A stretch of DNA of 64,000 bases from Pectinophora gossypiella. Lineage: Eukaryota > Arthropoda > Insecta > Lepidoptera > Gelechiidae. The notes beneath the pieces are model-generated. The model saw only the letters and a list, made by a program, of their open reading frames with translations, was not told where the DNA came from and ran no database searches. This document shows, piece after piece, positions 39,880 through 51,245 of this stretch. Both the position numbers and the translations under genes were made by a program. The stretch's first letter is position 1. Each line of letters begins with the position of its first letter. Where the stretch lies: positions 5,524,624 to 5,588,623 of the forward strand of contig NC_065431.1 in the NCBI RefSeq assembly GCF_024362695.1, in the 5' to 3' direction.

Positions 39880-40158
39880 GAGGAGCTCGGTGGCGCAGCG
39901 GTGAACGCGCTCGGTCTGCGATTGTTGAACTTTCGCAAAGGCCGGTCATAGTCATGGGTGACCACAAAAAAAAAGTTTTCATCTCGAGCTCCTCCGTGCA
40001 CGTTAAGCCGTTGGTCCCGGCTGCATTAGCAGTCGTTAATAACCATCAATCCGCACTGGGCCCGCGTGATGGTTTAAGGCCCGATCTCCCTATCCATCCA
40101 TAGGGAAGGCCCGTGCCCCAGCAGTGGGAACGTTAATGGGCTGATGATGATGATGATA
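39880..40158 (+). mobile_element. 5S-like SINE
   Basis: Same organisation, with the gttaagcaac part of box A lost (gttgaactttcgc). The tail ends in (gat)n. Confidence 0.8.
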
Positions 40159-40337
40159 TGTCTACCCCGTCGGGGATAAAGGCGTTATGCTATATAATGT
40201 TAGTTACCTAATTGCACAGTTAGGCAAACCCGAAGTTTACTTATATCTGTCAAAATAAACAATAAGTTAACATGACTTATTTACTTCTCAATCTGTTATT
40301 TATAATTATGCTGGCTTATATATGAATAACATAATAT

Positions 40338-40627
40338 AAACAGCCTGTATACGTTCCACTGCTGAGCACAGGTCTTCCTTCAATCAACGGGAGGGGGTAT
40401 GGAGCATACTCCACCAAGCTGTTCCATTGCGAGTTGGCAGAGTTTTACGGCCCCTCCGAAGCACGGAATCATCTTACTTTTTCGGTCAATCAGGTGATTC
40501 AAGCCTGAAAAGTCCTTACCAAACAAAGGACAGCCTCACAAAGTGATTTCGACAATGTCCCCATCGGGAATCGAACCAGGAGCTCCAGATCGCGAGCCTG
40601 ACACTCTAACCACTAGGCCACGGAGGC
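40338..40627 (-). mobile_element. SINE-A with core deletion
   Basis: The tail and head are intact. Part of the central domain is lost near 40446. Confidence 0.8.
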
Positions 40628-40796
40628 AGTTATGAATAATAATGATTTATTATTATTCTTTTCCGTTTTTTATCCTTCAATTGACATTGCGTTATCTATT
40701 GAGCTAACGTGTTAGAACAGCGTTAATCTACACATTAAACATGTCAAAGTATATAAAGGTGAATCCATACAACTACACGCTTCATAGCCTTTTTAG

Positions 40797-41118
40797 CGGC
40801 CTCCGTGGTCCAGTGGTTGAGCGTCAGGCTCACGATCTGGAGCTCCGAGTTCGATTCCCGATAGGGATATTGTTGAAATCACTTTGTGAGACTGTCCTTT
40901 GTTGGGTAAGGATTTTGCTGGAATCAACTGATTGTCTGAAAAGTAAGATAATTCCGTGCTTCGGAGGGCATGTTAAGCCGTTGGTCTCGGCTATTAGCCG
41001 TAAAATCACTTCCGCCAACCCGCATTGGAGCATCGTGGTGGAGTATGCTCCATACCCCCTCCAGTTGATTGAGGGGAGGCCTGTGCCCAGCTGTGGGACG
41101 TATATAGGATGTTTATTT
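40797..41118 (+). mobile_element. SINE-A with diverged head
   Basis: The head reads ggtccagtggttgagcg, as in SINE-B, but the B box (gagttcgattcc), body and tail are SINE-A. Confidence 0.75.
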
Positions 41119-41640
41119 ACCTATGTATGGTAAAGTGCATTTAAACTTGGCGTTGGAATCGATTGAAATATTTTTGTAGCTCAATAAAGGCGGAAACTTG
41201 GTCGCCATTTTGTAGATATATAATACAAAAGACGTCCTTATTACTATGCTGCAGTTACTTCCAGACAACAAATGACAGGAAGACAAGTGCTCATAAACAC
41301 CTCATTGAATCAACATCTTTGTTCAAACAAGATAATTATGGCTATGATGTCAGACTTAAGTTAATAGATTTCTTAATATAGCAAGAATTCTTATTTACTT
41401 CTTTGGTTAGCTGGTTACGAAATATTCTTCTCCTATCGTGAGGGTTGTGAGGTGGATTACCAAGCTCATCAACGGTGGATTTACGTGTATGGTTAGGAAA
41501 TATTTAATTATGAAATATGAATAGGAAGACTTCGAAACCCAGCACGATCCTAAACCAATAATTTTCCAAATTACTTTCGTATTCAAAACGAACATTTATT
41601 CTATCATCTATCGTATGAATCGTATGAATTGCTTCGATGT

Positions 41641-41747
41641 GGCCAACTGGGCACCCTCAGGCCTGATGTCATAAACGTTGTACCGGGTGAGAGCCTTCAG
41701 CGCTCCCCATTTGTCCGGCCAAGTAGTTAATGCCACCTGCGGCAAAA
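41641..41747 (+). mobile_element. Jockey-like LINE 3' end inside a MITE remnant
   Basis: From ccaactgggcaccc to cacctgcggcaaaac. Parts of the GAAGCAATTCATC foldback MITE lie on both sides (41622-41640 and 41755-41785), so it probably interrupted that MITE. Confidence 0.5.
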
Positions 41748-42092
41748 CGAAAAAAGAAGTTCGATGAGGCCTTTTTAACACCACAGAATGTGATCTTTCA
41801 AAATGGCGGTTATATTGTTTTCACTATAAGACGATAATAATATATTATGTTGTTTGGATGTATGTATGTATGTATATTTGTATAATTATGTTGTATGTAT
41901 GTCTCCCATGTACTTGACAGTGGACATGAAGTGACGTACGAGCGTGTGACTAGGCAAGCAAATATAATAGTCATTCAACATACCAGTTTGAGAAGTAAAT
42001 AAGTCTTGTTAGTATAATATTTATTTTGACAAGATTTTAGTGAACTTTAGAACCGTTTGTATTGTATATTAGCCAAATTAATAAATTGTATT

Positions 42093-42425
42093 ACGAGCCG
42101 TGGTAGCTCAGCTGATAGAACGCTTGCCTCTCACTTTGAAATCGCAGGTTCGAACCTAGCAGAGGCCTAAACCAATGTCCTATTTGTTTTCGAATTCATG
42201 TTTGGATCATTAATGATTATCACGCGCTCAGCGGTGAAGGAAAACGTCGTGAGGAAACCCACATTCCCGAGTAATGCGTCACGGATGTGTGGTCATATTC
42301 TGCATTGGGCTGGTTTTCCCTTCGGGTCGGAAGGTCAGACAGGCAGTCTTCTGTTAAATCCGGACCTGTCAAATCTTCAGGTTAGGTAAGCGGACCCTGT
42401 GGAGAACGGGTAGGGGCTAGGGCTA
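42093..42425 (+). mobile_element. SINE-D, full-length
   Basis: tggtagctcagctgatagaa A-box region, B box aggttcgaacc and the full body. Tail gcggaccctgtggagaacgg. Confidence 0.75.
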
Positions 42426-42477
42426 GGGGGATTATTTATTTATTATGATGATGAGTAAATTGTATTACGAAATTTTA

Positions 42478-42632
42478 TGTTTTTTTTAAAGAACGTCTAG
42501 GGCCCTGTTTTTCTTGCAGCTTTTCCCCGGCTATACAGTTTGTGAGAAGCTGCAGTAGTTTTAGGTGGATGAGACATTCATTATGTAAAAAAATACGTTT
42601 CAACGCCTATGTTACTTACAGAATAAAGACAC
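42478..42632 (+). mobile_element. LINE 3' end, AGAACGTCTAGGG family
   Basis: Has small deletions relative to 1622-1830 (the gccgagg segment is missing). Ends at gaataaagacac. Confidence 0.55.
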
Positions 42633-42644
42633 AGAATACGTTTG

Positions 42645-42748
42645 CTAAACGTTGTACCGGGTGAGAGCCCTCAGCGCTCCCCATTTGTCCGGCCAAGTAG
42701 TTAATGCCATCTGCGGCAAATCTACAATAAGTCACGTCAAAAATATAA
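42645..42748 (+). mobile_element. Jockey-like LINE 3' end
   Basis: Last 100 bp of the 3'UTR (cgttgtaccgggtgag ... gtcacgtc plus A-run). Confidence 0.6.
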
Positions 42749-43078
42749 AATAAAAGGTAGGTACACAGTTAATGACGGTTTTATGTCACTGCGTAACCAA
42801 TATGCTTAGTTATGTTTTTATTGCCCACGCTCTCAAAAATTTAGTGCACTTTTTACAAAGTGTTTTTGATGTAAGAAAAAATTAGGTGTTACATAAGTTA
42901 ATTGAAAAATTGCCACCCAATGTGAAGACGGCAAAAAAAATGTTACATTGTTCAATGAATTTGTTATTTTGTTAATGTTATAACTTATAATACGACATAA
43001 TGTAAAGGCAATAAGTATTACGCTAACAATGTTGATGTAACTTCGGCTAGCCTAGTTAAAAGAACCATGATAACTGTA

Positions 43079-43387
43079 AACGGTCTCCGTGGTCCACGGT
43101 CTCACGATGCGGATGTCCCGGGTTCGAATCCCGGTGGGGACATATCACAAAAATAATTTTGTGATCCCTAGTTTGCTAACATTACAGGCTTATCACCTGA
43201 TTGTCCGAAAGTAAGATGATCCGTGCTTCGGAAGGCACGTTAAGCCGTTGGTACCGGTTACTGCTTACTGGTGTAAGTGAGTAATCGTTACATGAGCCAT
43301 GTCAGGGGCCATTGGCGGCTTTGTAACCCTGACACCAGGGCTGATGAGGTTGGTAATTCACCTCACAACCCACACGATAGAAGAAGA
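43079..43387 (+). mobile_element. SINE-B
   Basis: The head has an A-box deletion; core, tail and terminal (gaa)n-like run are intact. Confidence 0.8.
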
Positions 43388-43636
43388 CCGTTCAGGGAGT
43401 CGCTGTCAAAATTACAATCCATCCTTTGGCAACAGCACTCGCCGTTAAACATTTGTAGACTAACCGAAGCAACGTCACTCCAAACTTTCGCCGTACAAAA
43501 AATATTTACTTACGACACGAAAGTACGAAACACTCAAACAGCTTGGCATTTTGATAATTTCGTAACAAAGTCGCCGGCGCATGATCATCATGACTGGACA
43601 TTATTTGTGATCATGAGATGAATCGGTATTCGGCTC

Positions 43637-43749
43637 AAGGTAGCCCAGACGGAAGAACGCTTGACACTCATTCTGAGGTCGCAGGTTCGAATCCAGCACG
43701 GGCCTAAACAAATAAACTGCGAATTTGTTTTCGAATTCATGTTTGGATC
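43637..43749 (+). mobile_element. SINE-D 5' half, interrupted by a LINE
   Basis: Head and B box (aggttcgaatcc), stopping at atgtttggatc where a jockey-like LINE is inserted. Confidence 0.7.
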
Positions 43750-44010
43750 TTTTTTTTAACGTGACTTAATGCAGATTTGGGGAGCGTAGAAGGCTCTCAC
43801 CCGGTACAACGGTTAAGACAACAGGCCTGAGGGTGCCCAGTTGGGCGCGAACCTCGGCTCAGGGCGTCGTCTGAGAGGAAAAATATTTAAAAGAATTAAT
43901 CGACCCTAGTGGGTAGCAATAAGCGCTGATTGAGGGAAATCGTCGACCACGCCGGCGGGGTCGGTATCGGGGCCCTGAAGTGTTTGGTGTCGCGAGCTGA
44001 TTGGCTGCAA
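43750..44010 (-). mobile_element. Jockey-like LINE 3' end nested in a SINE
   Basis: Poly(T), 3'UTR and ORF end in reverse orientation, flanked by the 11-bp duplication atgtttggatc at 43739-43749 and 44011-44021. The host is SINE-D. Confidence 0.8.
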
Positions 44011-44134
44011 ATGTTTGGATCAACAACCGGAGCTCCATAACCCCTCTAGTTGATTGAGGGGAGGCCCAGCAGTTTTTTTGACGTCATTTATTATAAAAAA
44101 AAAAAAAAATATATTTTGGATCAAAACATAATTA

Positions 44135-44455
44135 TTCTTCTTCTATCGTGTGGGTTGAGAGGTGGATTACCAACCTCATCAACCCTGGTATCAGGGTTAT
44201 TATTGAGCCGCCAAAGGCCCCTGACATGGCTCATGTAACGACTACTTACTTACATCAGTATGTAGTAACCGGGACCAACGGCTTAACGTGCCTTCCGAAG
44301 CACGGATCGTCTTACTTTTTGGACAATCAGGTGATCAGCCTGTAATGTCCTAACCAAACTAGTGATAACAAAGTTATTTTTGTGATTTGTCACTAGCGGG
44401 ATTCGAACCCGGGACCTTCGGATCGTGAGTTCAACGCTCAACCACATTATGTATG
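44135..44455 (-). mobile_element. SINE-B, full-length
   Basis: Reverse-oriented: ttcttcttctatcgtgtggg tail first, B box as gggattcgaacccg. Confidence 0.8.
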
Positions 44456-44762
44456 ATGTTATGGTAGATTTGCCGCAAATAGCATTAACTACTTGGCCGG
44501 AATTTTGTCACCACCGGGTATCAAACCCAGGACGTCTGCATCATGAGCCAACCACAGAACGGAGGTCGTTATGGATGCAAAGGGACTTTGAGACATTAAA
44601 ATATAGTATGCCACCTGTCGTTTCATGTTTTGCAACATATTGCGATTGTCATGACGAGACATAATGGGAAATTGAGATGCGTAGGCGCAGAACACAGACG
44701 TTTTTATAATAGGAAATGTCGCAATCTCACTGTCGCATTATCAGAAATAAGAATCAGGAACA

Positions 44763-44848
44763 GAGCCTCAGCGCTCCCCATTTGTCCGGCCAAGTAGTCA
44801 ATGCCATCTGCAGCAAATCTACAATAAGTCACGTCAAAAAAAAAAAAG
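44763..44848 (+). mobile_element. Jockey-like LINE 3' end
   Basis: Last segment (gagcctcagcgctccc ... gtcacgtc) with a 12-A tail. The copy of gaatcaggaac on each side (44751 and 44849) looks like a target-site duplication. Confidence 0.65.
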
Positions 44849-45045
44849 AATCAGGAACCACAGTTACAAATCAGAATCATGGTTAAACTTGTTGAAGGTC
44901 AATGTAACATTTTTGAATCCACGTCAAGAATTTTTCGGAACAAAGTTTTCAGTACGATATCATTAACACCCTGTATATAATAAGCAAAACATAATTCTAT
45001 TATACTCAAGCAAATATGAATGTTTAATTAAAATTACGCAACCGA

Positions 45046-45196
45046 AATCCGCAATAGCCTAGTTCGAAGAACGCTTGACTTTCATGTAGTGTCGCGGGTT
45101 TGAATCCCGGAGGGCTCAAAACCACTGAATTCGATTTTATTATAGTTTGAATTCATGTTTGGATCGTAGATAAAATTGATATCACGTGTTTTCCAG
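45046..45196 (+). mobile_element. SINE-D 5' half
   Basis: Degraded head (cgaagaacgcttgac), B box (gggtttgaatcc) and body to tatcacgtg. Confidence 0.6.
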
Positions 45197-45198
45197 GT

Positions 45199-45522
45199 TT
45201 CTTCTTCTTATCGTGTGGGTTGTGAGGTGGAATACCAACCTCATCAAACTTAGTGTCAGGGTAATTACAGAGTCGCCAAAGGCCCCTGACATGGCTCATG
45301 TAACGACTATTCACATCAGTAAGTAGTAACCGGTACCAACGGTTTAACGTGTCTTCCGAAGCACGGATCATCTTACTTTCGAACGTACAGGTGATCAGCC
45401 TGTAATGTCCTAACCAAACTAGAGATCTCAAAAAGTGATTTTTGTGATATGGCCCACCGGGATTCGAACCCTGGCCCTCCGGATCGTGAGCACAACACTC
45501 AACTACTGGACCACGGAGGACG
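45199..45522 (-). mobile_element. SINE-B, full-length
   Basis: Reverse-oriented, ending ggaccacggagga. Directly preceded by a SINE-D fragment (45046-45196). Confidence 0.8.
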
Positions 45523-45654
45523 TTATCGTCTTTATTGTGTGAACACCTTTACTTCCACTGTTTATTTAAACGCAACTTGCTACATGTGAGGTGTGAATGA
45601 TATTTGCAATGAGTGATTATGCCCGAGAATATTCCCAAGATCGGCTCCCAAAAA

Positions 45655-45938
45655 TGAGCTCGGTGGCGCAGCGTTAAACGCGCTCGGTCTGCGATTGTTG
45701 AAGTTAAGCACCTTTCGCAAAGGCCGGTCATAGAATGGGTGACCACAAAAAAAAAATCATCTCGAGCTCCTCCGTGCTTCGGAAGGCACGTTAAGCCGTT
45801 GGTCCCGGCTGCATTGGCAGTAGTTAATAACCATCAATGCGCACTGGGCCCGCGTGGTGGTTTAAGGCCCGATCTCCCTATCCATCCATAGGGAAGGCCC
45901 GTGCCCCAGCAGCGGCGACGTTAATGGGCTGGTGACGA
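45655..45938 (+). mobile_element. 5S-like SINE
   Basis: All boxes present (gaagttaagcacc, ggccggtca, gaatgggtgacc). Tail ends ggctggtgacg. Confidence 0.8.
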
Positions 45939-45984
45939 TTCCCAAAATACAGGAATATTTCCGGGCATATATCACCAAACTTGA

Positions 45985-46090
45985 CGCGAAAGGCAAGAGG
46001 GAAACCACTGTCCTATTTTTCCCTAAAAAGTAGCATGAAGAATGCCGACCACCGACAAGAGCGTGGCTTTTAAATTAGTGATGAATATTC
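45985..46090 (+). mobile_element. RTE-like LINE terminal fragment
   Basis: Last 100 bp (gcaagagggaaaccactg ... caagagcgtggcttttaaat). Smaller pieces lie at 4321-4415 (with the last ORF codons), 9225-9265 and 36805-36840. Confidence 0.5.
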
Positions 46091-46204
46091 CCTGTTGTAA
46101 AAACTCGTTAAGACTTGCTGCTTTTTTTTCGAATTATTACTTCTTGTACTCTGATCTTATATGTCTAAAAGCAAGGTAATTAAGCTCTTTTTATATAAGG
46201 TTTG

Positions 46205-46360
46205 TTGCTTTTTAACGTCTCAGCCGAGGGTCGCGCCCAACCGGGCACCCTCAGGCCTGTTGTCTTAAACGTTGTACCGGGTGAGAGCCCTCAACGCACC
46301 CCATTTGTCCGGCCAAGTAGTTAATGCCATCTGCAGCAAATTTACAATAAGTCACGTCGT
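46205..46360 (+). mobile_element. Jockey-like LINE 3' end
   Basis: From gccgagggtcgcgccc to gtcacgtc. A different LINE tail, (gattt)n, follows at 46400-46437. Confidence 0.6.
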
Positions 46361-46699
46361 TATTTGAATTATTTTACCACCTTTTTTGTATTCTATGTGT
46401 TCTCGCAAATAAATTGATTTGATTTGATTTGATTTGAAAAGAACTGCCGGGAATATTCCCAAAGCGGGAAAATTCCCCGGAAAGGCAGATTACTTTTTGC
46501 AATACATCATTGTATAGTTAAGCAACGGTTCACAACCAACAAATCATGGTATTGACCTTTTTTCTAATAAGGCGCGTAATATAAAGCTTCGGTTGCGTAA
46601 TTTTAATTAAACATAGCATAGCGCAATATCCCCAAAGGGGTAGTCAGAAGTGTAAACTATACAGGATTTTATTGACATCGTAACGAAAACTTTCAAGCA

Positions 46700-46975
46700 T
46701 GACACATACACATACATAAACTCACGCCCGTAATCCCTAATGGGGTGGGCAGAGCCACAAGTAATCAAAGACAACTTGCAGCCACTGTTGATACGAAGTC
46801 CAAAGATGGATATGATGAACCTTATGGTGATAAGGGATCAGCCTATCGCCCATAACATTAGTCCATCATGTTAGAGGACACAATCCCTCTGTCGGTTTTT
46901 ACGACATGCCCGGGAAGACAAGCAGCTGAACGTGTTCTATGTTTTTTATATGCTCCCAGAACAGCATAGAAGCAT
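46700..46975 (-). mobile_element. LINE 3' end, GGGATTACGGGCGTGAG family
   Basis: (cata)n tail, then taatccctaatggggtgggc and a 240-bp body ending at cccagaacagcatagaagc. Copies at 58078-58340 and 25155-25370 (plus) and 23727-23840 (minus) share the end. Confidence 0.55.
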
Positions 46976-47099
46976 GATTCAGGCAATAATTCCGAGTTGA
47001 TATAATTTTTTTACACCCTGTACAAGTACATACAGGTATCCATACAAGTAGGTATGGGTGTTAGTGACACCGTAACGAAGGGGATGATTCAGACAGTAA

Positions 47100-47640
47100 C
47101 TCTGTCTAGGGGTGTAAATTAGTAAATTAGACAACAATAAAATATAAAGGCTTAGGCGTGGTGCTAATGTTAGATTTTTTTCTTGTATTTACGTAATATA
47201 TAATAAGTATCAAAGTATATTGCATAGTAATAACCTGCCTTGGGTATCTTGAAATCTGGAGCAAAGTTTTTTCTACGAAACAATAGTGATTATATAACTA
47301 TGCGACGCTGGGAAAATGTCAATTTTCTAGATATAAATCTGGGCTAAGTCAAACTAGTTACAGACATACAGATATAACTCACGGCTTTAATCATAATACA
47401 CTTTTTTTAAGAATATGAATAAGATTAAAATAAATTTATTGCCAGTAACAATTTAAATTTTTCTATAAGAACTAGGTAATTATGAATATTACGAATACTG
47501 GCTAAAGGAAATGGCTCAGCTTGTGCTGTGATGGAGCCATGCTATGGTACCGTCCATCGCTGGTTTTCAGTCATTTCCTCTTCGTGGGATATTGTGCTGA
47601 AGTAATTGTCAACGAGGGTTAGAGGACATTAAATAGAAAT
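47100..47640. other. Non-coding stretch
   Basis: AT-rich, with no ORF or repeat recognised. The same holds for 42750-43075, 48800-49085 and 57035-57280. Confidence 0.35.
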
Positions 47641-47890
47641 ATACAGGGTGTAAGTGACATCGTAACAAATACTGAGGGGGATGATTCAGCTCATTATTCT
47701 GAGTTGAGTTCACTTGATATTAAGTGGAATTTTCTGTCGCAAAATTCACGATTTTTCTTTAGTTTTTTTAAATTGCTTTCAGTTCCATACTTTTGCGACG
47801 GAAAATTCCACTTGATATTAACTCAGAATAATCACCTGAATCATCCCTCTCCGTATTCGTTACGATGTCACTTACACCCCGTACAAGTAC
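47640..47890. mobile_element. Foldback element, single hairpin
   Basis: acagggtgtaagtgacatcg ... cgatgtcacttacaccccg with inner arms, followed by part of the spacer. Partial relatives: 46665-46700, 46960-47100, 44870-44975, 27838-27947, 28136-28165 and a very eroded one at 9270-9392. Confidence 0.6.
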
Positions 47891-47924
47891 ATGTGGGTGT
47901 TATATATTTAGTATTGTTCAAGTC

Positions 47925-48190
47925 CCACTGCTGGGCATAGGCTTTCCCTTATTTAACGGAGGGGGTATGGAGCATACTATACCACGCTGCTCCACTGAGG
48001 GTTGGTCGAGGTGTTTTTACGGCTAATAGCCGGGACCAACTGCTTAACATGCCTTCCGAGGCACGGATCATTTTACTTTCGGACAAGGCCGTAATGTCCT
48101 AATTAAAGTGGGGAACAGATTATGATTTTTGCGTTATGGATTCGAACCTGGGACCTCCGGATTGTGAGCCCAACGCTCAACAATTGGACA
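47925..48190 (-). mobile_element. Chimeric SINE: SINE-B head with SINE-A tail
   Basis: In reverse orientation the tail (cccactgctgggcatagg) and gctaatagccgg segment are SINE-A. The core onward (gcacggatcattttac ... ggattcgaacctgggac) is SINE-B. Reciprocal of 19372-19655. Confidence 0.65.
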
Positions 48191-48214
48191 ATTGGTTAAC
48201 CACGTGATATCAAT

Positions 48215-48770
48215 TATCTATGATCCAAATAAGAGACAAATACTGAGAATTATTGAGGACAGAAGATGCAAGATGATTGGACACCTAATAAGACGCGACG
48301 AATTTATTAAAAACATCATAGAAGGAAAGCTAGAAGGAAAGAGAGGAAGGGGAAGACCAAGAAGAGCGTACATGGAACAGATTAAAGAAAAGGTTAACGT
48401 CGTGTCTTATAAGACACAGAGGTGTTGGAGGAGGATGGAAAGAATAAGTTGGACAGAAAGGGTTACAAATGAGGAAGTGCTAGTAAGAGTGAAGGAAAAG
48501 AGACAAATACTGAGAATTATTGAGGACAGAAGAGGCAAGATGATTGGACACGTAATAAGACGCGACGAATTTATTAAAAACATCATAGAAGGAAAGCTAG
48601 AAGGAAAGAGAGGAAGGGGAAGACCAAGAAGAGCTTACATGGAACAGGTTTAAGAAAAGGTTAACGTCGTGTCTTATAGGGAAGTCAAGGAATTGGCCTT
48701 TGATAGACTGGAATGGAAAATGCTACACCGACAAGAGCGTGGCTTTTAAATTGATGATGATGATGAACCA
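48215..48770 (+). mobile_element. RTE-like LINE ORF C-terminus with internal tandem duplication
   Basis: The plus-strand frame reads as the C-terminus of an insect endonuclease/reverse-transcriptase LINE ORF: RRGKMIGHVIRRDEF, then GRGRPRRAYMEQ, then the end. The terminal sequence caccgacaagagcgtgg followed by a (gatgat)n tail is at about 48725-48770. The segment 48232-48411 recurs at 48499-48678, a spacing of 267 bp (89 codons). The second copy reaches a stop after MEQV. The 5' part is missing. Confidence 0.75.
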
Positions 48771-49331
48771 AATATGAATACAAACTCAATAATCAGATCG
48801 TGTCCTCAAATATCGAGAAATGTAATATTGGACAATATTTTTTTTTAAGAAAGGAGGCCGATTTTCAAGGTCCACGTTGCACATCGTCGCGAGCAAGTTA
48901 CTTTTACCTAAAAAAATAAAGCTTTTATTTTTTTAAACCTGTTTTCGGCAATGGTTGTCAATTTTTACGGTTTTACGAAGGTAGGTTGTAATAGTGATTA
49001 AATGAGTGTTTACACTTTTACAAAATTGTATTTCCTAGAAGGGCCATGGACGGAACTTGCTGTGCTTCCGGACAAGTGGTGAATGTCATCTGTTGCAAGT
49101 CAATCTATAAAAAGCGAAAGGTCACTCACTCACTGACTGAGTCACTCACTTATCACGATATCTCAGAAACTACAAGTGCGAGCAGTCTCAAATTTTGCAT
49201 GGGGATTCCTTTTAGGACGTAAGTGCTCACTAAGACGGGATTTTGCGAAATTCAACCCCTAAGGGGGTAAAAAGGGGTGGCAAAATTAGAACTGATATTA
49301 GGCAGCTAAATTACTCAATTGTATAACAATA

Positions 49332-49520
49332 TTTTATGTATATTTATTTTTTTAAAGAACATCTAGGGCCCTGTGCCGAGGTTTTTCTTGCAGCTTCTTT
49401 TCCCCGGCTACACATGTTGTGAGAAGCTGCAGTAGTTTTAGGCGGATGAGACGTTCGTTATGTAAAAATTGACGATTCAAAGCGTAACTATGTTACCTAC
49501 TGAATAAAGATATATTTGAA
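49332..49520 (+). mobile_element. LINE 3' end, AGAACGTCTAGGG family
   Basis: Full-length 3' segment ending gaataaagatatatttg. Confidence 0.6.
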
Positions 49521-49611
49521 TACGAAACTTGTATAGTTTTAATACATTTTCCACGCGAATAAAGGGGGTATCAAATAGTAATGTGTAAGTAGTATATAAG
49601 GAAAGTCACTA

Positions 49612-49818
49612 TGGTGTAGTAGTTAGAGAGTTGGGCTCACGATCTGGAGGTTCGGTTTCGATTCCCGATGGAGACTTTATCAAAATGGACCACGGAGCCT
49701 GTCAAAACACCTCCACCATCCCGCAGTGGAGCAGCGTGGTGGAGTATGCTACATATCCCCGAGCTGATCGAGGGAAGACCTGTGCCCAGCAGTGGCACGT
49801 GTATAGGGTGTTTAATTT
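49612..49818 (+). mobile_element. SINE-A, internally deleted
   Basis: Head with agttagagagttgggctc and tail cagcagtggcacgtgtatag. The centre is missing, with a joint similar to 12245-12505, so the two may be one short subfamily. Confidence 0.7.
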
Positions 49819-49995
49819 ATGTACGAATTGTAATTATTCATCACAGGAGTTTGGATTAACATTGGCTGCAAATTGCCTTGTGGCTCTGCCCACCCCTTTA
49901 CGGTACACGGCCGAGAGTTCATGTTTTTGTAAATACTTTACATATAAATAAACCAATGGAGTAGTCAGAGGTACATCCATCGCAAGATGAACTAA

Positions 49996-50142
49996 GTACG
50001 ATCACGAGTACTAATACGTATAGAGTTTGAAACCATGTCACATTAACTTTTTGACAAATTAAACCGTAAGTCTCATTAAATGTCAAATGTGATAGTGCGA
50101 CACGGTTCTAAAGTAGGTACATGTTATTGCTCATGACTGTAC
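49996..50142 (-). mobile_element. TACAGTCATGAGC MITE
   Basis: Complete but diverged copy (tacgatcacgagtacta ... tgctcatgactgta). Confidence 0.65.
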
Positions 50143-50271
50143 CCACACCTCACCGAGCTTTCTGGTAGACCAACAGTATGTAAGTATTGTTATTCAAATT
50201 CAACATACATATATACACATACATAAACTCACGTCTATTTCCCACCGGGGTAAGCAGAGACTATAGAATTC

Positions 50272-50448
50272 AAATTCAAAAATATCCTTATTCATTAGGT
50301 AACATAGTTACACATTGAATCGTCAGTTTTTACATAACGAACGTCTCGTCCGCCTAAAACTACTGCAGCTTCTCACAACCTGTATAGCCGGGGAAAGGAA
50401 GCTGCAAGGAAAACCTCGGCACAGGGCCCCAGACGTTCTTAAATATAA
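50272..50448 (-). mobile_element. LINE 3' end, AGAACGTCTAGGG family
   Basis: Reverse-complement copy starting at the (gaattt)-like tail (attcaaattc) and ending at cagacgttctt. It abuts a (tatg)n-tailed LINE piece at 50215-50271. Confidence 0.6.
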
Positions 50449-50606
50449 AATAAGTAATCATATGTTTACCTCTGTGACATGTTCAGAATCCTAACTAGCC
50501 TTGTACGTTTTAATGTTTTTGGTACAGACAATACACGTACACGGTTTGAATTCTAAATAAAATTTATTGTTTGTATATTTTATTTAGTCTTAAATGGCCT
50601 TTTTTT

Positions 50607-50972
50607 CTGACGTGACTTATTGTAGATTGGCCACATATGGCATTAACTACTTGGCCGGACAAATGGGGAGCGCTAAGGGCTCTCACCCGGTACAAAATTA
50701 AAGACAACAGGCCTGAGGTTGCCCAGTGGGGCGCGAACCCCGGCTCAGGGCATCGTAGGAGGAAAAATATTTGAAAGAATTATATCGACCCTAGCGGGTC
50801 GATAGCGATAAGACTACTGCAGCACCAATGCAGCGCTAATGTAGTGTACCTGTCTGTCTGTGTCTGTAGTGTCCGGAAGCAATAAATGTTTCTTTCTTTA
50901 TAAGCGCTGAATGAGGGCAATCGTCGACCACGCCGGCGGGGTCGGTATCGGGGTTCTGAAGTGTTTGGTGCA
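50607..50972 (-). mobile_element. Jockey-like LINE 3' end with internal insertion
   Basis: Reverse-oriented 3'UTR from gacgtgacttattg to gtgtttggtg. Homology is broken at about 50813-50900 by an unrelated segment containing aataaatgtttctttc, itself probably a short LINE tail. Confidence 0.6.
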
Positions 50973-51245
50973 GTGTGACGTATATAGGCTGTTTATGTAT
51001 GTATGTAAACATTTATTGCACTTATATATTTAAACTACACGCTAATTTCCCTTGCATGAGCAGATAGGTTTCGCTTCTTTCCCCGTAGATTAAGAATAAG
51101 ATTAGAACTCAGCGGGTACCACAAAATAATGCATCTTCTTTTTCTATCGTGTGGGTTGTGAGGTGGATTACCAACCTCATCAACCCCTGTTGTCAAGGTT
51201 ATTGTTGAGCCGCCAAAGGCCCCTAACATGGCTCATGTAACGATT

